In this document: positions 33,401 to 48,300 of the stretch, one piece after another
How the letters are laid out: every line of letters begins with the position of its first letter
Numbering within the stretch: position 1 is the first letter of the stretch
Origin: Tubulanus polymorphus
Lineage: Eukaryota; Nemertea; Palaeonemertea; Tubulaniformes; Tubulanidae
NCBI RefSeq assembly: GCF_964204645.1
Contig: NC_134025.1
Coordinates: forward strand, 1,679,001-1,743,000
Direction: 5' to 3'
Length of the DNA stretch: 64,000 nt
Notes under the pieces: generated by a model
Told to the model about the DNA's origin: nothing
The model's input: only the letters and a program-made list of their open reading frames with translations
Databases searched by the model: none
Translations under genes and position numbers: made by a program

Positions 33401-35013
33401 ATACTAGATGAATTTCTACTATCATTTAGATGAATATTAGAATCAAATATCTAACCACCACTGAGTGAATTACTGATTTAACAATAATTGCCTATAAAAA
33501 GATCAAAAGAAATGAAAACGGAAAATACATTATGACTCTACTAAACCTTACCGTTTCAATTTAGCATTTTATTTAAAAAACGTACCTTGAAAATTAGAGA
33601 TATTTCCTGTCATCAATGTCCGAAATACAACTAACCGGTGTGTTGGAGAATGCAGAATGATTTTATCAACCAGACTCAATAATACCCTTGTTATTTACAT
33701 GTTCTATAAAGGTATGATCGGCTAGACAGACCCCTGAGGGTTCCTGGTTGACCATGAAGTGCGAACATAACCCGACAGCATCTGATTTATATAGACGTCG
33801 ATTGATGATGCAGATCGCAGGGGTAAAGTCTGCCCCTTCACCATCTCATCATTCAAAAGCGTCGCTGTCGCTAATATCCGTTGTTTCTCGGCGATCTTCT
33901 TCATTCGATATCGAATTCAACTGCGCGCAAAAAACCATCAGATTTTTACACCGGTATTTTACGTATATACAGTGAAAAAAGACACATTCTGGATGCAACG
34001 AGTGTTAACGATGAACTCATTGATACAGGACCAACTCAAATCATCGGTTGAGTTTTGTATTAAACATTTGACATAAATTCGCCATGTACAATTTTTGAAA
34101 CACGCTGAATCCGTGTGTCATTGAGTCGGAAATGTTTGCTGGAACTCGCGGTTTTTCGACGATTCGACTGGATTCTAATAGTCATCTTCAGGAAGTGAAT
34201 TCGGTACTTGTGACTGTTAGGATGTAGTCGAAACATCGAATAAACCATTAGCACGAGGGAACATTTTCGACTCTTTTTTATTTTAGTGTTGAAATCTGGT
34301 ATCATCATCATGTGTATAATTCAATTCAATTCAATTCTTACTTTATTGCCTCTTGGAAAAGTTTCACAATAAATCATACAAACATAAAAAGCAATAAAGG
34401 AACATTAAAAAGACAGGTTGAAATTTACAAGAATTACGCGATAAGATTAAAAAAGGAGACAAGGTAACATATAAGAAAACAGAACAAACATAGTTTAAAT
34501 CATATATTTACCCGTATTTTATCAATGATCACAACGTATATATATATATATATATATTGCATGTGTTCAGTTGTGATCGGTAAAAAAAAAGTGAAGGACG
34601 GTGAAATTAGAGGTTGCCGTAGTGCATTTTCTTGTGAACATCGCAATAGTTATCATCATTATCTTCGGTCACATTTTCTACATTTCTGCAGATAACAATT
34701 CTGTATTATTCGGTCATCGATAGTAAAGACGTAAATGGCTCATTATTGGGTAATTCTGGATGACGTGATACAGTACCGGAAGCTGACCGGATACAGAGCG
34801 GTAGGGGATCCTTGCAATCGGCTACGTGTCTATTCAGAGATTGAGAGTCTTATTCATAGTCATTCACAGAATTTGAGAAATTACAGTTAGATTTTGATTG
34901 AATCTGAGAAGAAATCCGGGACCGGAATCCACACTAGCGAACCTGGTAGATCCTCGCTTGCCACAGGTGGAATCCTCGATTGCCACAGTCATAATCAACT
35001 CATGTCACATCAA
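30460..35013. other. Large gene-poor spacer, 4.5 kb
   Basis: Only short, uncharacteristic frames occur on both strands. Visible items are an 8-bp arm palindrome (GCGGTTTA and complement, 32941-32960), a CGTGTTGTAACGATGATATAAA word near 32530 that recurs at about 38790 and in weaker form near 3100, a retroelement-tail-like stretch near 34318, and a short TA run near 34540. Nothing here is supported as a gene. Confidence 0.5.
34316..34400 (-). mobile_element. Possible 3' tail of a truncated non-LTR element
   Basis: On the minus strand the sequence reads CCAAGAGGCAATAAAG followed by a tail of GAATT/ATTGAATTGAATTG repeats. This arrangement is typical of 5'-truncated invertebrate LINE copies. The body of the element upstream is not recognisable. 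Confidence 0.35.
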
Positions 35014-36042
35014 CTATTGACGGCATTTCACCAATTCCCTCAACGTAGTTTTAAAGAATTTAATTCTGATACTGTAAATGATAAAATTACAAGCGTAGTT
35101 CGCCATCCACAAGATAGATGTCGTGTACATCAACTGAAACATGTTCATATGATCATAAATACTCAATCGATTTGTGTAAAATAAATCCAATAGACTATAT
35201 GAAGTAACGACTATAACACGTGGTAACATACATACTGCAAATGTAGTCGATATGATCAGTAAATTTACTGTAATTGCAAGATCCTGATTTCTTCGAGGTT
35301 TCGAAGTTTCGATTCTTTGCAGCGGAATTTCAGTCGTTTTCGAACATTTCAAAACGAAAATGATCACGAAATTGACGACGATTATGCATAAAGTGGGGAA
35401 CGTAAATTGCAGAAAAAATATAACGAAGAGAATTATCGAGCCCGATTCTCCTAAAGTTTCCCGAGGTATCATACAATACGATTGATCAACACCAGGTGTA
35501 AACTGAATATCCATTACCCACAACTTTAAGATATTTAATGGAATCGTGCTCGCTATTAATAATAAAATGACAAGTCTTCGACGTTTGTTAGTGATGAATG
35601 CAGTCGCTTTCAGTGGACTACAAACTGCAATGGCGCGCTCGGTTGCAAATATTACAACAATCCACGATGACAATAACGAACAAAATGTAGCGAACATTTC
35701 TCCCAATTTACACACGACAACGTGACTGGCCAAAACGTTGATCTTTTCATAACCTGTAACTATAGCCATACCGTCTTGTAACCAATTTCCTAAACCATTT
35801 ATGAATATATTACCGCAGTCAGCAATGGCGAGGATGACAAAGTACAAAGCTCCCGAGTTGTTCCACCTGTTAGCTTTACAAAATACAACGATCGTCAACG
35901 GATTCCCGAGTAGTCCTAAAGAGATTATGAATATAGCGATATAACCCCTTAAAAATCTCGAAAAGAGATAGAACGAATACGAGAACTTCAACCACGGAAA
36001 TAGGAGGGTTGGTTCCGTCATGTTTGGATCGAACATCTTCAC
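35014..36042 (-). CDS. Orphan class A GPCR, clustered family member 1 (342 residues)
   Basis: A single-exon frame with seven membrane segments. The family hallmarks shared with the two plus-strand genes at 37298 and 39512 are: FLRGYIAIFII-LG-LGNPLTIVVF in TM1, KANRWNNSGALYF in the first inner loop, ADCGNIF in TM2, VVVCKLGEMFATFCSLLSSWIVVIFATERAIAV around TM3 with ERA in place of DRY, and NYACNFIIYS replacing NPxxY in TM7. One or two N-glycosylation sites are at the start. It is clearly more diverged than the two plus-strand copies are from each other. Its promoter would face the GAATAC satellite. The ligand is unknown; a peptide is likely. Confidence 0.85.
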   Translation of the reverse strand: MKMFDPNMTEPTLLFPWLKFSYSFYLFSRFLRGYIAIFIISLGLLGNPLTIVVFCKANRWNNSGALYFVILAIADCGNIFINGLGNWLQDGMAIVTGYEKINVLASHVVVCKLGEMFATFCSLLSSWIVVIFATERAIAVCSPLKATAFITNKRRRLVILLLIASTIPLNILKLWVMDIQFTPGVDQSYCMIPRETLGESGSIILFVIFFLQFTFPTLCIIVVNFVIIFVLKCSKTTEIPLQRIETSKPRRNQDLAITVNLLIISTTFAVCMLPRVIVVTSYSLLDLFYTNRLSIYDHMNMFQLMYTTSILWMANYACNFIIYSIRIKFFKTTLRELVKCRQ

Positions 36043-36102
36043 GCTGTGAAGGCAGTCTACCTAATGATTAGATGTATATATAGATTTTGGTTTACGCATC
36101 TA

Positions 36103-36668
36103 GAATACGAATACGAATACGAATACGAATACGAATACGAATACGAATACGAATACGAATACGAATACGAATACGAATACGAATACGAATACGAATACGA
36201 ATACGAATACGAATACGAATACGAATACGAATACGAATACGAATACGAATACGAATACGAATCACGAATACGAATACGAATACGAATACGAATCACGAAT
36301 ACGAATACGAATACGAATACGAATACGAATACGAATACGAATACGAATACGAATACGAATACGAATACGAATACGAATACGAATACGAATACGAATACGA
36401 ATACGAATACGAATACGAATCACGAATACGAATACGAATACGAATACGAATACGAATACGAATACGAATACGAATACGAATCACGAATACGAATACGAAT
36501 ACGAATACGAATCACGAATACGAATACGAATACGAATACGAATACGAATACGAATACGAATACGAATACGAATACGAATACGAATACGAATACGAATACG
36601 AATACGAATACGAATACGAATACGAATACGAATACGAATACGAATACGAATACGAATACGAATACGAA
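36103..36668. repeat. (GAATAC)n satellite with GAATCAC interruptions
   Basis: About 565 bp of almost perfect GAATAC hexamers. A seven-base variant unit GAATCAC occurs near 36259, 36290, 36418, 36479 and 36510, shifting the reading frame each time. The spacing of 31 bases between variants occurs twice, about 220 bases apart, which suggests block duplication inside the satellite. Apparent Glu-Tyr, Asn-Thr and Arg-Ile open frames in it are artefacts of the period. Confidence 0.97.
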
Positions 36669-37297
36669 TGAAACGAATATGAATAGAAATGAAAGATAAT
36701 GATTTGGAAAACAATTTCATGGGTTCGTTTCATTACGTGGTAGATTGTGACAGTAATCGATCGACATTGCAACTTTCTTTTATTTTCACTGTTTTAAATG
36801 CGTCCTATTAATATTTGTTCCGTTCGTTTTTGTATTTTAATGCCGTGTCTGTCCTATGTAATTCTGTTATTACTTAGGAAAAAATCTTAATTGGTCACAA
36901 CGTTGACCACAAGCGTAAAACAAGACACATTTTCAAACTCGGGTTTTCTTTGGCCAATTGTTTGAATTTATTTTTCATGAAGAATGAATCCAGTTTGTAC
37001 CGGTGTAGATACCGTATGTACGCATACTAAATGACTGGTATAGGCTGAATAGTTTTGCATCGAAGAGAATTGTAGTTAAATTCCATTCGCATGGTAGAAA
37101 TTCACGAATTCAATTTGTCTTCTAGATGCACAAAAACAGTACACTTTCATACCCTGTAACAATTCTTAAATTTTGATTTGATATAAAATGTGTACTGAAC
37201 GTCTATTCGATATGAATAGACATCAGTGCATTTATACATCTAATATTCAGCAGAAACTTATTTCATTCAAATCAGAATCAGTTAATGTTCTGTAAAG

Positions 37298-38308
37298 ATG
37301 GTAACTGAAAACGGCACAGCGGTTCATTACATATTTTCAATACGATTCGCTGTATCAGTGCGTTTTGTTTCTTTGCTTCTCAGAGGTTACGTTTCACTAT
37401 TTATCTTGATCGTCGGAATCAGTGGTAACTTGCTTACGATTGTAATTTTCGTCAAAGCTGCCAGATGGAAGGACACTGGAGTGATTTATTTTACCTATTT
37501 AGCCATTACTGATTTGGGAAATTTGTTTGTAAAAGGCGTCGATGACTGGTTGGAAAGCGGTTATACAGTTGTTACTGGTAAAACTAAAGGTATCGCGATG
37601 TTAACTAGTCATGTTGCTGTATGTAAAATCGGTGAAGCGCTTGCTGTATTTTGTTCATTTTTGTCATCGTGGATAGTTGTAATGTTTGCTATAGAACGCG
37701 CTATTGCTGTTTGTTTACCGCTGAAAGCTGGGACACTTATCACTCGAAAACGACGTAAAATTGGTCTCATTCTTATGTCATGTTCCACCTTTCCATTGAG
37801 CGTTTTAATGTTTTTGACAATCGATATCGGTGTAGCCTTTGGTCGACCTCTTTGTATGATACCCGAATCATCAGGACAGTTCGGTGCCAATTTCCTCTTC
37901 GTCTTGTTCACCCTCGAATTCACGGTTCCAACAATCTGCGTCAGTTTGTTAAACCTTATCATTATCTGCGGTTTTCGTTTTTCGAATGGGAAAAAAGACA
38001 TGATTAAAAAACGAAAAATCCAAGAAAAAGAAATTACGGTGAATCTTCTGATAATTTCATTAGCGTTCACTTTTTGTATGTTACCACGTGTTCTGTTTGT
38101 AATGATATTGAATTCAATTCAAATCACGTGGACTCCACGAGACAACAGAGTCTTATATGATATAATGCGTATAACAGACACGATCTGGTTTTTCAATTAC
38201 GCATGTAATTTTTTCATATACAGCTCCCGTTTAGGTTTCTTTAAATCAACACTTGTCCAAATGTTCATCAGAAGAACCGTTAACTTAACAACTCTTCATC
38301 AAAAATAG
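37298..38308 (+). CDS. Orphan class A GPCR, clustered family member 2 (336 residues)
   Basis: An intact single-exon frame. TM1 is LFILIVGISGNLLTIVIF, the first inner loop has KAARWKDTG, TM2 LAITDLGNLF, TM3 ends IERAIAVCLP (ERA for DRY), TM6 is LAFTFCMLPRVLFV and TM7 NYACNFFIYSSRLGFF. There is one N-glycosylation site near the start. It is a tandem copy of the gene at 39512; most codons are identical. Differences gather at the N-terminus, the second outer loop (LCMIPESSGQFGAN here), the third inner loop and the C-terminal tail. Receptor activity is probable by family; the ligand is unknown. Confidence 0.87.
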   Translation: MVTENGTAVHYIFSIRFAVSVRFVSLLLRGYVSLFILIVGISGNLLTIVIFVKAARWKDTGVIYFTYLAITDLGNLFVKGVDDWLESGYTVVTGKTKGIAMLTSHVAVCKIGEALAVFCSFLSSWIVVMFAIERAIAVCLPLKAGTLITRKRRKIGLILMSCSTFPLSVLMFLTIDIGVAFGRPLCMIPESSGQFGANFLFVLFTLEFTVPTICVSLLNLIIICGFRFSNGKKDMIKKRKIQEKEITVNLLIISLAFTFCMLPRVLFVMILNSIQITWTPRDNRVLYDIMRITDTIWFFNYACNFFIYSSRLGFFKSTLVQMFIRRTVNLTTLHQK

Positions 38309-39511
38309 ATAAAAACACATTGAAAACACAGCCTTCGTATATTCGTATCACTGCGCCCAACGGGATTGGTTCTACTTTTCTAGAACCCCAGACCCCCGAG
38401 TACCGTGCGATGAGAGACCAGCTGGGAGGACAATCTTCAAATAACGACGGGGAGAATTCATCTTTTCACTAACTACTCAGTGATTAATTTTCTTCAATTT
38501 GTGAATAATTTCTTAGATTTTGGAGTGATAGAAAATATTAAGTAGATAGGTTTTGATGAATAATTCATTAAGCTGCTAAAATTCGGTTGTTATCATCTAT
38601 ATAATCATGCCTAGGGTGAATTTAGTCGTGAAATTACATTAGGAAATAAGAGAATTGAGACCTGAAGTCAAAAACGAATCATGAAATTCAAAAAGGCCAT
38701 CAACAGAATAGCATCGTATTAAAGAATTAACCGCGATCTAAAATCAGTAGCTTCCGTCTTTAAATCGCCATTAATGAAACGCTATGGATCCGTGTTGTGA
38801 CGATGATATAAAGAGAATCCGACAATAATAACGAAACAACAAGTCCGAAAATGTTTCCTTGAGCCAGGAGTTTATTCAACGTTTTTAACAGTCATCTTCA
38901 TGAATATTTTTTCTTTATACCAACTCCTTTAATCTCTGAAGAAAGAGATTCTGCACTGAGTGTGTTGATTAATTCCATTGCAGAAAACCAACAGAATGTC
39001 AAGCAGCGTCAGTGCACAACCTGGACCGCGTGTAAAAAATTACATGCGCAATTCAGAAAAAAGATCGTGTCAAAAAAAACTGAAAAATGAAAACCGTAGA
39101 TAATGATGAGGTTAACAAATTCAACATCCAGAACGCAGATGACGCAGACCAGACATATTTTCAAAATTTTCTGTGGTCAATTGTTTGAATACATTTTTCG
39201 TGAAAGATGAATCCAGTTTGTACAGGTATAGACACCGTATCTCCGCATACGAAATCACTAGTTCATGCAAAAGTCTTTGTGTCGAAGAGAATTGTAGTAA
39301 AATTACATTATCTAAATCGCATTGTAGAAATTCACAAATTCAATTTGTCTTTTATTTGCACAAAAAGCAGTCCATTTTCATGCTGTAACGATTCAAAAAG
39401 TTTTATTTGATATAAAATGTGCACGAAACGTCAATTCGATATGAATAGATGTTAGTGTATTCAATGGAACTTATTTCACACCAAATCAGAATCAGTTAAT
39501 GTTTCGTAAAG

Positions 39512-40498
39512 ATGGTATTCGAAAACAGCACAGCGGTTCATTACATATTTTCAATACGATTCGCTGAATCAGTGCGTTTCGTTTCTTTGCTTCTCAGAGG
39601 TTACGTTTCACTATTTATCTTGATCGTCGGAATCAGTGGTAACTTGCTTACGATTGTGATTTTCGTCAAAGCTGCCAGATGGAAGGACACTGGAGTGGTT
39701 TATTTTACCTATTTAGCCATTACTGATTTGGGGAATTTGTTAGTAAAAGGCGTCGATGACTGGTTGGAAAGCGGTTATACAGTTGTTACTGGTAAAACTA
39801 AAGGTATCGCGATGTTAACTAGTCATGTAGCTGTATGTAAAATCGGTGAAGCGCTAGCTGTATTTTGTTCATTTTTGTCATCGTGGATAGTTGTAATGTT
39901 TGCTATAGAACGCGCTATTGCTGTTTGTTTACCGCTGAAAGCTGGGACACTTATCACTCGAAAACGACGTAAAATTGGTCTCATTCTTATGTCATGTTCC
40001 ACCTTTCCATTGAGCGTTTTAATGTTTTTGACAATCGATATCGGTGTAGCCTTTGGTCGACCTATGTGCAGGATACCCAAATCATCAGGTCAGTTCGGTG
40101 TTATTTTCCTCTTCGTCTTGTTCACCCTCGAATTCACGGTTCCAACAATCTGCGTCAGTTTGTTAAACCTTATCATTATCTGCGGCTTTCGTTTTTCAAA
40201 TGGGGAAAAAGACTTGAATAAAAAACGAAAAGTCCAAGAGAAAGAAATTACGGTGAATCTTCTGATAATTTCATTAGCGTTCACTTTTTGTATGTTACCA
40301 CGTGTTCTGTTCGTAATAATATTGAATTCAATTCAAATCACGTGGACTCCACGAGATAACAGAGTTTTATATGATATTATGTATATTAATAGCGCAATTT
40401 GGTTTCTGAATTACGCCTGTAATTTTTTCGTATACAGCTCTCGTTTAGGTTTCTTCAAATCGTCCCTTGTCCAAATGTTCACCAGAACCATTAAATAA
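39512..40498 (+). CDS. Orphan class A GPCR, clustered family member 3 (328 residues)
   Basis: A tandem copy of the gene at 37298 with the same motifs (ERA after TM3, NYACNFFVYSSRLGFF in TM7). The second outer loop reads MCRIPKSSGQFGVI, changing charge at two positions (M to R, E to K) relative to its twin. The C-terminus is eight residues shorter. The frame is intact, so both copies are probably used. It is convergent with UBA5, whose stop codon is 287 bases away. Confidence 0.87.
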   Translation: MVFENSTAVHYIFSIRFAESVRFVSLLLRGYVSLFILIVGISGNLLTIVIFVKAARWKDTGVVYFTYLAITDLGNLLVKGVDDWLESGYTVVTGKTKGIAMLTSHVAVCKIGEALAVFCSFLSSWIVVMFAIERAIAVCLPLKAGTLITRKRRKIGLILMSCSTFPLSVLMFLTIDIGVAFGRPMCRIPKSSGQFGVIFLFVLFTLEFTVPTICVSLLNLIIICGFRFSNGEKDLNKKRKVQEKEITVNLLIISLAFTFCMLPRVLFVIILNSIQITWTPRDNRVLYDIMYINSAIWFLNYACNFFVYSSRLGFFKSSLVQMFTRTIK

Positions 40499-40718
40499 AT
40501 ACAAAATGCATCTACTCTTATCTATAGTATCAAAGTTTGCCCATCGCCGATTAGGTTCGAATCCCAGGATGAAATTTGCTCCGACAGATACCTCAAATAC
40601 TCAGTAACAACGTACAATATGCCATTACCACAAATTTATTTGATAAACAATAATTACATAAATATAGTTTTTGAAGCAATGCATGACAAATAATGACTAG
40701 ATATCAATCGAATTGACA

Positions 40719-40724
40719 TTTATT
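40719..40724 (-). promoter_or_regulatory. Polyadenylation signal of UBA5
   Basis: AATAAA on the minus strand about 60 bases after the UBA5 stop codon. Confidence 0.55.
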
Positions 40725-40784
40725 TCATTCTAAACAGAATATTCCTGTTCTCAGATCTTCAATATATGCAAATCCAGAGTTGAT

Positions 40785-43677
<2,893 letters not shown>

Positions 43678-43731
43678 ATTCACTTCTATTCGATAGAACC
43701 TTCAGTTCAAAACAAATGCCGTAATTCTATC

Positions 43732-43800
43732 TGACCTGATGAGGGAAATATTCGCCGAAATATTGCAAAAATATCCACAAATCGGTAAGAAACCGGTATA
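43732..43800 (+). mobile_element. Possible SINE core fragment upstream of UBA5
   Basis: The sequence ACCTGATGAGGGAAATATTCGCCGAAATATTGC resembles the conserved CTGATGAAG...CGAAA central domain seen in several invertebrate SINE families. It is short and lacks recognisable head and tail, so the call is weak. Confidence 0.3.
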
Positions 43801-43855
43801 TTCGTATCTTGTGGATAGAAGCCAGTCCGTGCAGCCAGGTGTGGATCCTGCTACG

Positions 43856-44115
43856 AAATTGGCGGCAGCACTGTACGGTCACCTAGCGGAATTTCTGTGA
43901 ATTACAGCGGGCTATATTACGCTCTTGATTGACCATTGAATCTCCTTTCGAGTGAAATATGGTGATCATTACTTTCAAAAGGTTAGTTTTGACGTTCTAT
44001 AGCATGGGGCACCGTTAAATAGAAGCTTACTCAAACTACGCGGTGCACTAACCCGTGGCATTACATTAGTTCGCAGAAATTCCGCTAGGTTACCGTATAG
44101 TACTGCCACCAAGGT
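43856..44115. repeat. Inverted repeat pair near the UBA5 5' end
   Basis: GGCAGCACTGTACGGTCACC and the following AGCGGAATTTCTGTGAA (43863-43900) recur as an inverted, slightly diverged copy at about 44070-44108. The arms are ~40 bp, separated by ~170 bp. Confidence 0.65.
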
Positions 44116-44119
44116 TTTG

Positions 44120-45360
44120 CACATGTAGACTGGACTGGTTGCCTTTCGAATTCTGCGCCACCTGTATTCGCAGTCCAAACTGAAAGTAGAAACCGGCAAC
44201 CAGTCTATTAAAGATGTCACACCCGCGTAGTTTGAAATGGTTGGACATGTGTTCTGCCAATTAGAATTTTCGGCCCCTTCCTAAATGATAATAGCTGCCA
44301 TTAATAACATTGATAAGGCTTTTGAATAAAACTCTTAATGCCAGCTCACATGAACAAGACCAAAAAACAAGATCGAACAAATCATATCTTTCTTTCTATA
44401 TTTATTCATAACTCTGATGAGCAAATAACAAGGTAATATGTGATACACATTTCAATATGATAAACCGGTATTATAATGAATCGTCAGTTTACAAAAATAT
44501 GAAAATCTTTCTAACATCTTAATTTACATCATGCATCTTATTTACATCATTTAATCAATCGAAAAAAGTTACTTAGTCAAGTCACTTGGTATATTTGATT
44601 TCTAATTACTTTCTGCAAGTTGATACTTCTTGTGTTACGAAAAAAAGAGAAACAAGAAGAACAATTCGCCAGAATAAAATTAAATAATTTGAAAAATGTA
44701 ATATATATGTAACACCTGGAAGCACAGATTTAATCTAATAAAGTAATCCTTCAGACATAGAGTCTTTATGAAATACTAATTGGAAGGATCAGCATCGAAA
44801 TAAAAATTTTTACTCTCCGAGAAATAAAGGCCACATCGCGATATACATAGATCTAATATCATATTGTACAAAAATCGGAAGCTGTTTCATGACTTTCAGT
44901 TCTATAATACACGTATTTATATTATTACAAAATATCACAGTCAATATATCAATAATGAGTGGTTCATCCACTATAATCAATAAATACAAATTCCCAGAAC
45001 GACGGTCATGGTTCATGAAACAGTTAAAAATACAATTACAGGCATAAATCACATTTTCAGAAAGCTCTCATAGCGATTAGAGACATCTGTTAATTAATAG
45101 TGTCATCTGTTACTATCAAATATTTTTTATGCACAATTTTTATTGTATATGATTTTTCCGCACGAAACTTTGTCATGTTGTCATCTGCTGGTGATGTGAA
45201 TAAATCCATAGCTTCAGTTATGAATACATTGAAACACAACGCATTAAGTAGAAAGCCAGTCTTTAGTAGTCATTCATCTACAATTTTAGCTAAAATACTC
45301 ATCGATTGATTTATCCACAGTACATCATCCCAGTCTCGGGTTATATATAATACCATGTTT
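44120..45360. other. Spacer and 3' untranslated region of the ITPRID-like gene
   Basis: No coding frame. A minus-strand AATAAA near 44400 could end the ITPRID-like transcript, whose stop codon is at 45361. The promoter regions of UBA5 (left) and this 3' flank (right) share the stretch. Confidence 0.45.
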
Positions 45361-48300
45361 TCACTGTATCCGTGATAACATACTTATGCTTCCTCTCCTT
45401 TGAAGGTCGTGGACAGCTTCGCGGTGATGTGTCTGTTCTTTTAACAACTCTGATAACTGAAAAAATGTAATGGTTTTTCAGTGTCTAATTGGAATTCAAC
45501 GTATAACAAGAATGAGATTACAAATGTGTTATTTTACCTTATTAAGTAGGTACAGATTGTTAACTATTTCATCTTCTAGAGAATAAAACCGTCCTTCTGA
45601 AATACGTCCTTTTTTCTGTAATAATTCCACCTCCAGTTGATCTGCTTGTTGTCGAATCTGTTCTCTGATATCTCGAATTTGCGACAGTTCCTCCCTACAA
45701 AATGTCATGATATTCTCTCTGTGCGAATTAACAATTTAGAATTTCAATCAAATGTGAAGGTTATGATACTCACAAGTCCTGATCACACATTATATCGATC
45801 TGTTTCTCATAACAAGCCGATGCTTCTTTTTCGGTTTGCAACAAATCGCTTTTGTATTTCCTAACGCAATGTATCAGCAGATCCAAATCCTTATAGACCC
45901 GCTACAAAATAGATAAATGAAACTGTTCATATTCATGATTTGATCATCAGTTGAAATGATTAAGATGATAGCTGTGAGAAGCCTACACAAGTAACTGCAC
46001 AAACCGGCATTTTAGATCCAATTCTGACATGGAGTAAACCATTATTAAAACTACTTGTACAACAAAACAGCAGTAGATATACTAGGTATACTATACTCAA
46101 TGACGATTCAAATTCGAATAAGCGACAATGTTACTATATTACACAGATGTACCAGGAGGCCGCCGGACCAGGAGGGGGTATTTATAATACATGTATTTAA
46201 TGACATGTTATGCTATTATTCACCTACATCGAAGAATTGTCAAACTACAGGTGTGCTAGATAATAATATTCTACCACCATAATTATGCTACCCACATCTC
46301 TATGATGTATTTCAAAAACCCAAATATGTTCATAGTTACAGGTGTTAAGTATATAATCCTCTTCATTATTTCTCCTATATATAAATCGTTCATCATAAAA
46401 TCTAAACGTATCTAGCCGGTGCATTCAATGTCTATACGACCAAATAAACACTTACAGTTTTCTTATCTTCGACAAGCTGATTATTTTTGCTGGTTGCGAA
46501 TGGTTTTTCCTTTAAGAAAAATTATAAAAAATTATAATCATACAGATTGCGATTAGCAGATGACAAACAATGTTAAATATACCAGTGTACTCACCATACA
46601 AACAACACAATAACTCTCTAAAGGACAAACCATTCTACAATGATTCTTGGCCATAATTATTGAGCCAATATCTAATACTGTATTTCCAATTTATCATTCC
46701 ACAATTATTTCACGAGCCGTGTATAGAAAAATATTTTGCCAGCTTTGTGGAAGAATGAACATGTTATAAGAAATACCTATAATAGTTTTAATGCCAAGGT
46801 TGTCTAAGTAAGATTATAAACACATGCATACATATTCGAAGTTTTAACTATGTCTATAACGAGACAGTGCAGGGTTTCAAGTGAGATCATTGAAGCATAA
46901 CGAAACCCAGCAGTCAGTACTGCTGTTCAACACACCAGCAGTCAGTAGACACACCAGGTTTTCCCAACAGTAACAGCGGCTAATATCAGGCAACATATAC
47001 AAACATCAATCAAAAACTCTTTATTCACAAAAAAGAGTTTATTGTTGCATATATTTGGTTACCGAAGTTTTTTGAATAATTTTCATTTGAATCTATATCA
47101 AGTCACTACAAAGGATTTATTCTTGGATTCAATAGACTTAATACATCTGACCCTCAGTTTTACAAGTTGTTTATGTGCATGAACCATTAATTCATAGCAG
47201 TTAAAATCTGTACATATTAGTACATTTATGCTAATCCAACCTGTGCTGAAAATAACATGTGCCTTAAAACCTGAAGTACATACATAGGTTATTCAGGGTA
47301 CCAAGCACTGCAGAAGTATTATTCTAGTGAATTCTACGGTCCTTTTAACTGGGTCAATAACAAATAATGATAATATATTCATAATCAGAATGTAATAGGT
47401 ACTTACTGTATCAGAATCAGTCAAAGAATCATTGTTTGTTCGACACAATTTCTTCAGAGTTATGTAAGCATCTTTATAATGATCTAATTCAGGATTCTTC
47501 TGTTGATTATCGTCCAACATCACGAAACTGCTTCCATCTGGTCCAGGAACAACTTTCAGATCGACATATGATCTTTTATATGAACTAGTTTCCTCTCTGC
47601 TACCATTATAGATACTAGAATAGTTAAACTGTGGAACCGTGAAGGAGAAGACTTTTTCCCCACATGTGAAAGAATCCGGAGACCAATTTTGATAGCCAAA
47701 TCCAGTGAGAGGACTCAAGAATTCATCTGTTTGAGTTCCAATTTCTCTATTTTCGCTCATCTTAGCAGGAGATATTATACCATCACTTTCTATGACAAGA
47801 TCAACATTAGTTTTGTACAAGACTGCTTCTTCTGTATTTTCATCATTAGCAGCAGGAATGAAATCTGATTCAGATATCACACTTCCACATTCATCCCCTT
47901 TCCAATCATTCGGCAATTCAACTTCTAATGTCTGTAGCTTCATGACTGGCAACGATCTTTCCTTTGGATCTGTCTGAATGCAAAGATAACTGGAATCTTC
48001 GGGTGTATTTCTATATTTTTCAAATTTCAATGTTTTTGCTATCCTCGGTATTATTGGAGACAAATGATGTGGAGTTTGAATTCTTTCATTTGGTTTCTCG
48101 AGGTCTTGTGTAAGGTATGGGCTGCTAGTACTAACTGGAATGACATCATCTACCAGTATCTTAGCAGATGCTTGGTATTGATTTCTGTCAACTCTAGGCG
48201 TCTGATGTATATCTGCCTGATTTATCCAGCTGTTGCTGGTATTTACAGCAGTTACATTAGAAATTGAAATCTGCTCTTCTACAATATTTCCTTCACTAGG

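Larger units (their letters stand above)
36960..40498 (+). repeat. Tandem duplication of about 2.2 kb carrying a GPCR
   Basis: The two GPCR start codons are 2214 bases apart. The similarity begins at least 330 bases upstream of each (for example GAATCCAGTTTGTAC near 36986 and 39209) and runs through the coding sequences. The spacer between 38310 and 39170 is the 3' flank of the first copy and shows no further gene. Confidence 0.8.

Noticed and set aside
36046-36699. Glu-Tyr / Asn-Thr / Arg-Ile repeat proteins on both strands
   Set aside because: All are translations of the GAATAC hexamer, open in several frames at once because the unit contains no stop.
40540-40580. Second tRNA-derived element (GGTTCGAATCCC near 40553)
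   Set aside because: Only a B-box match; no A-box at the correct distance.
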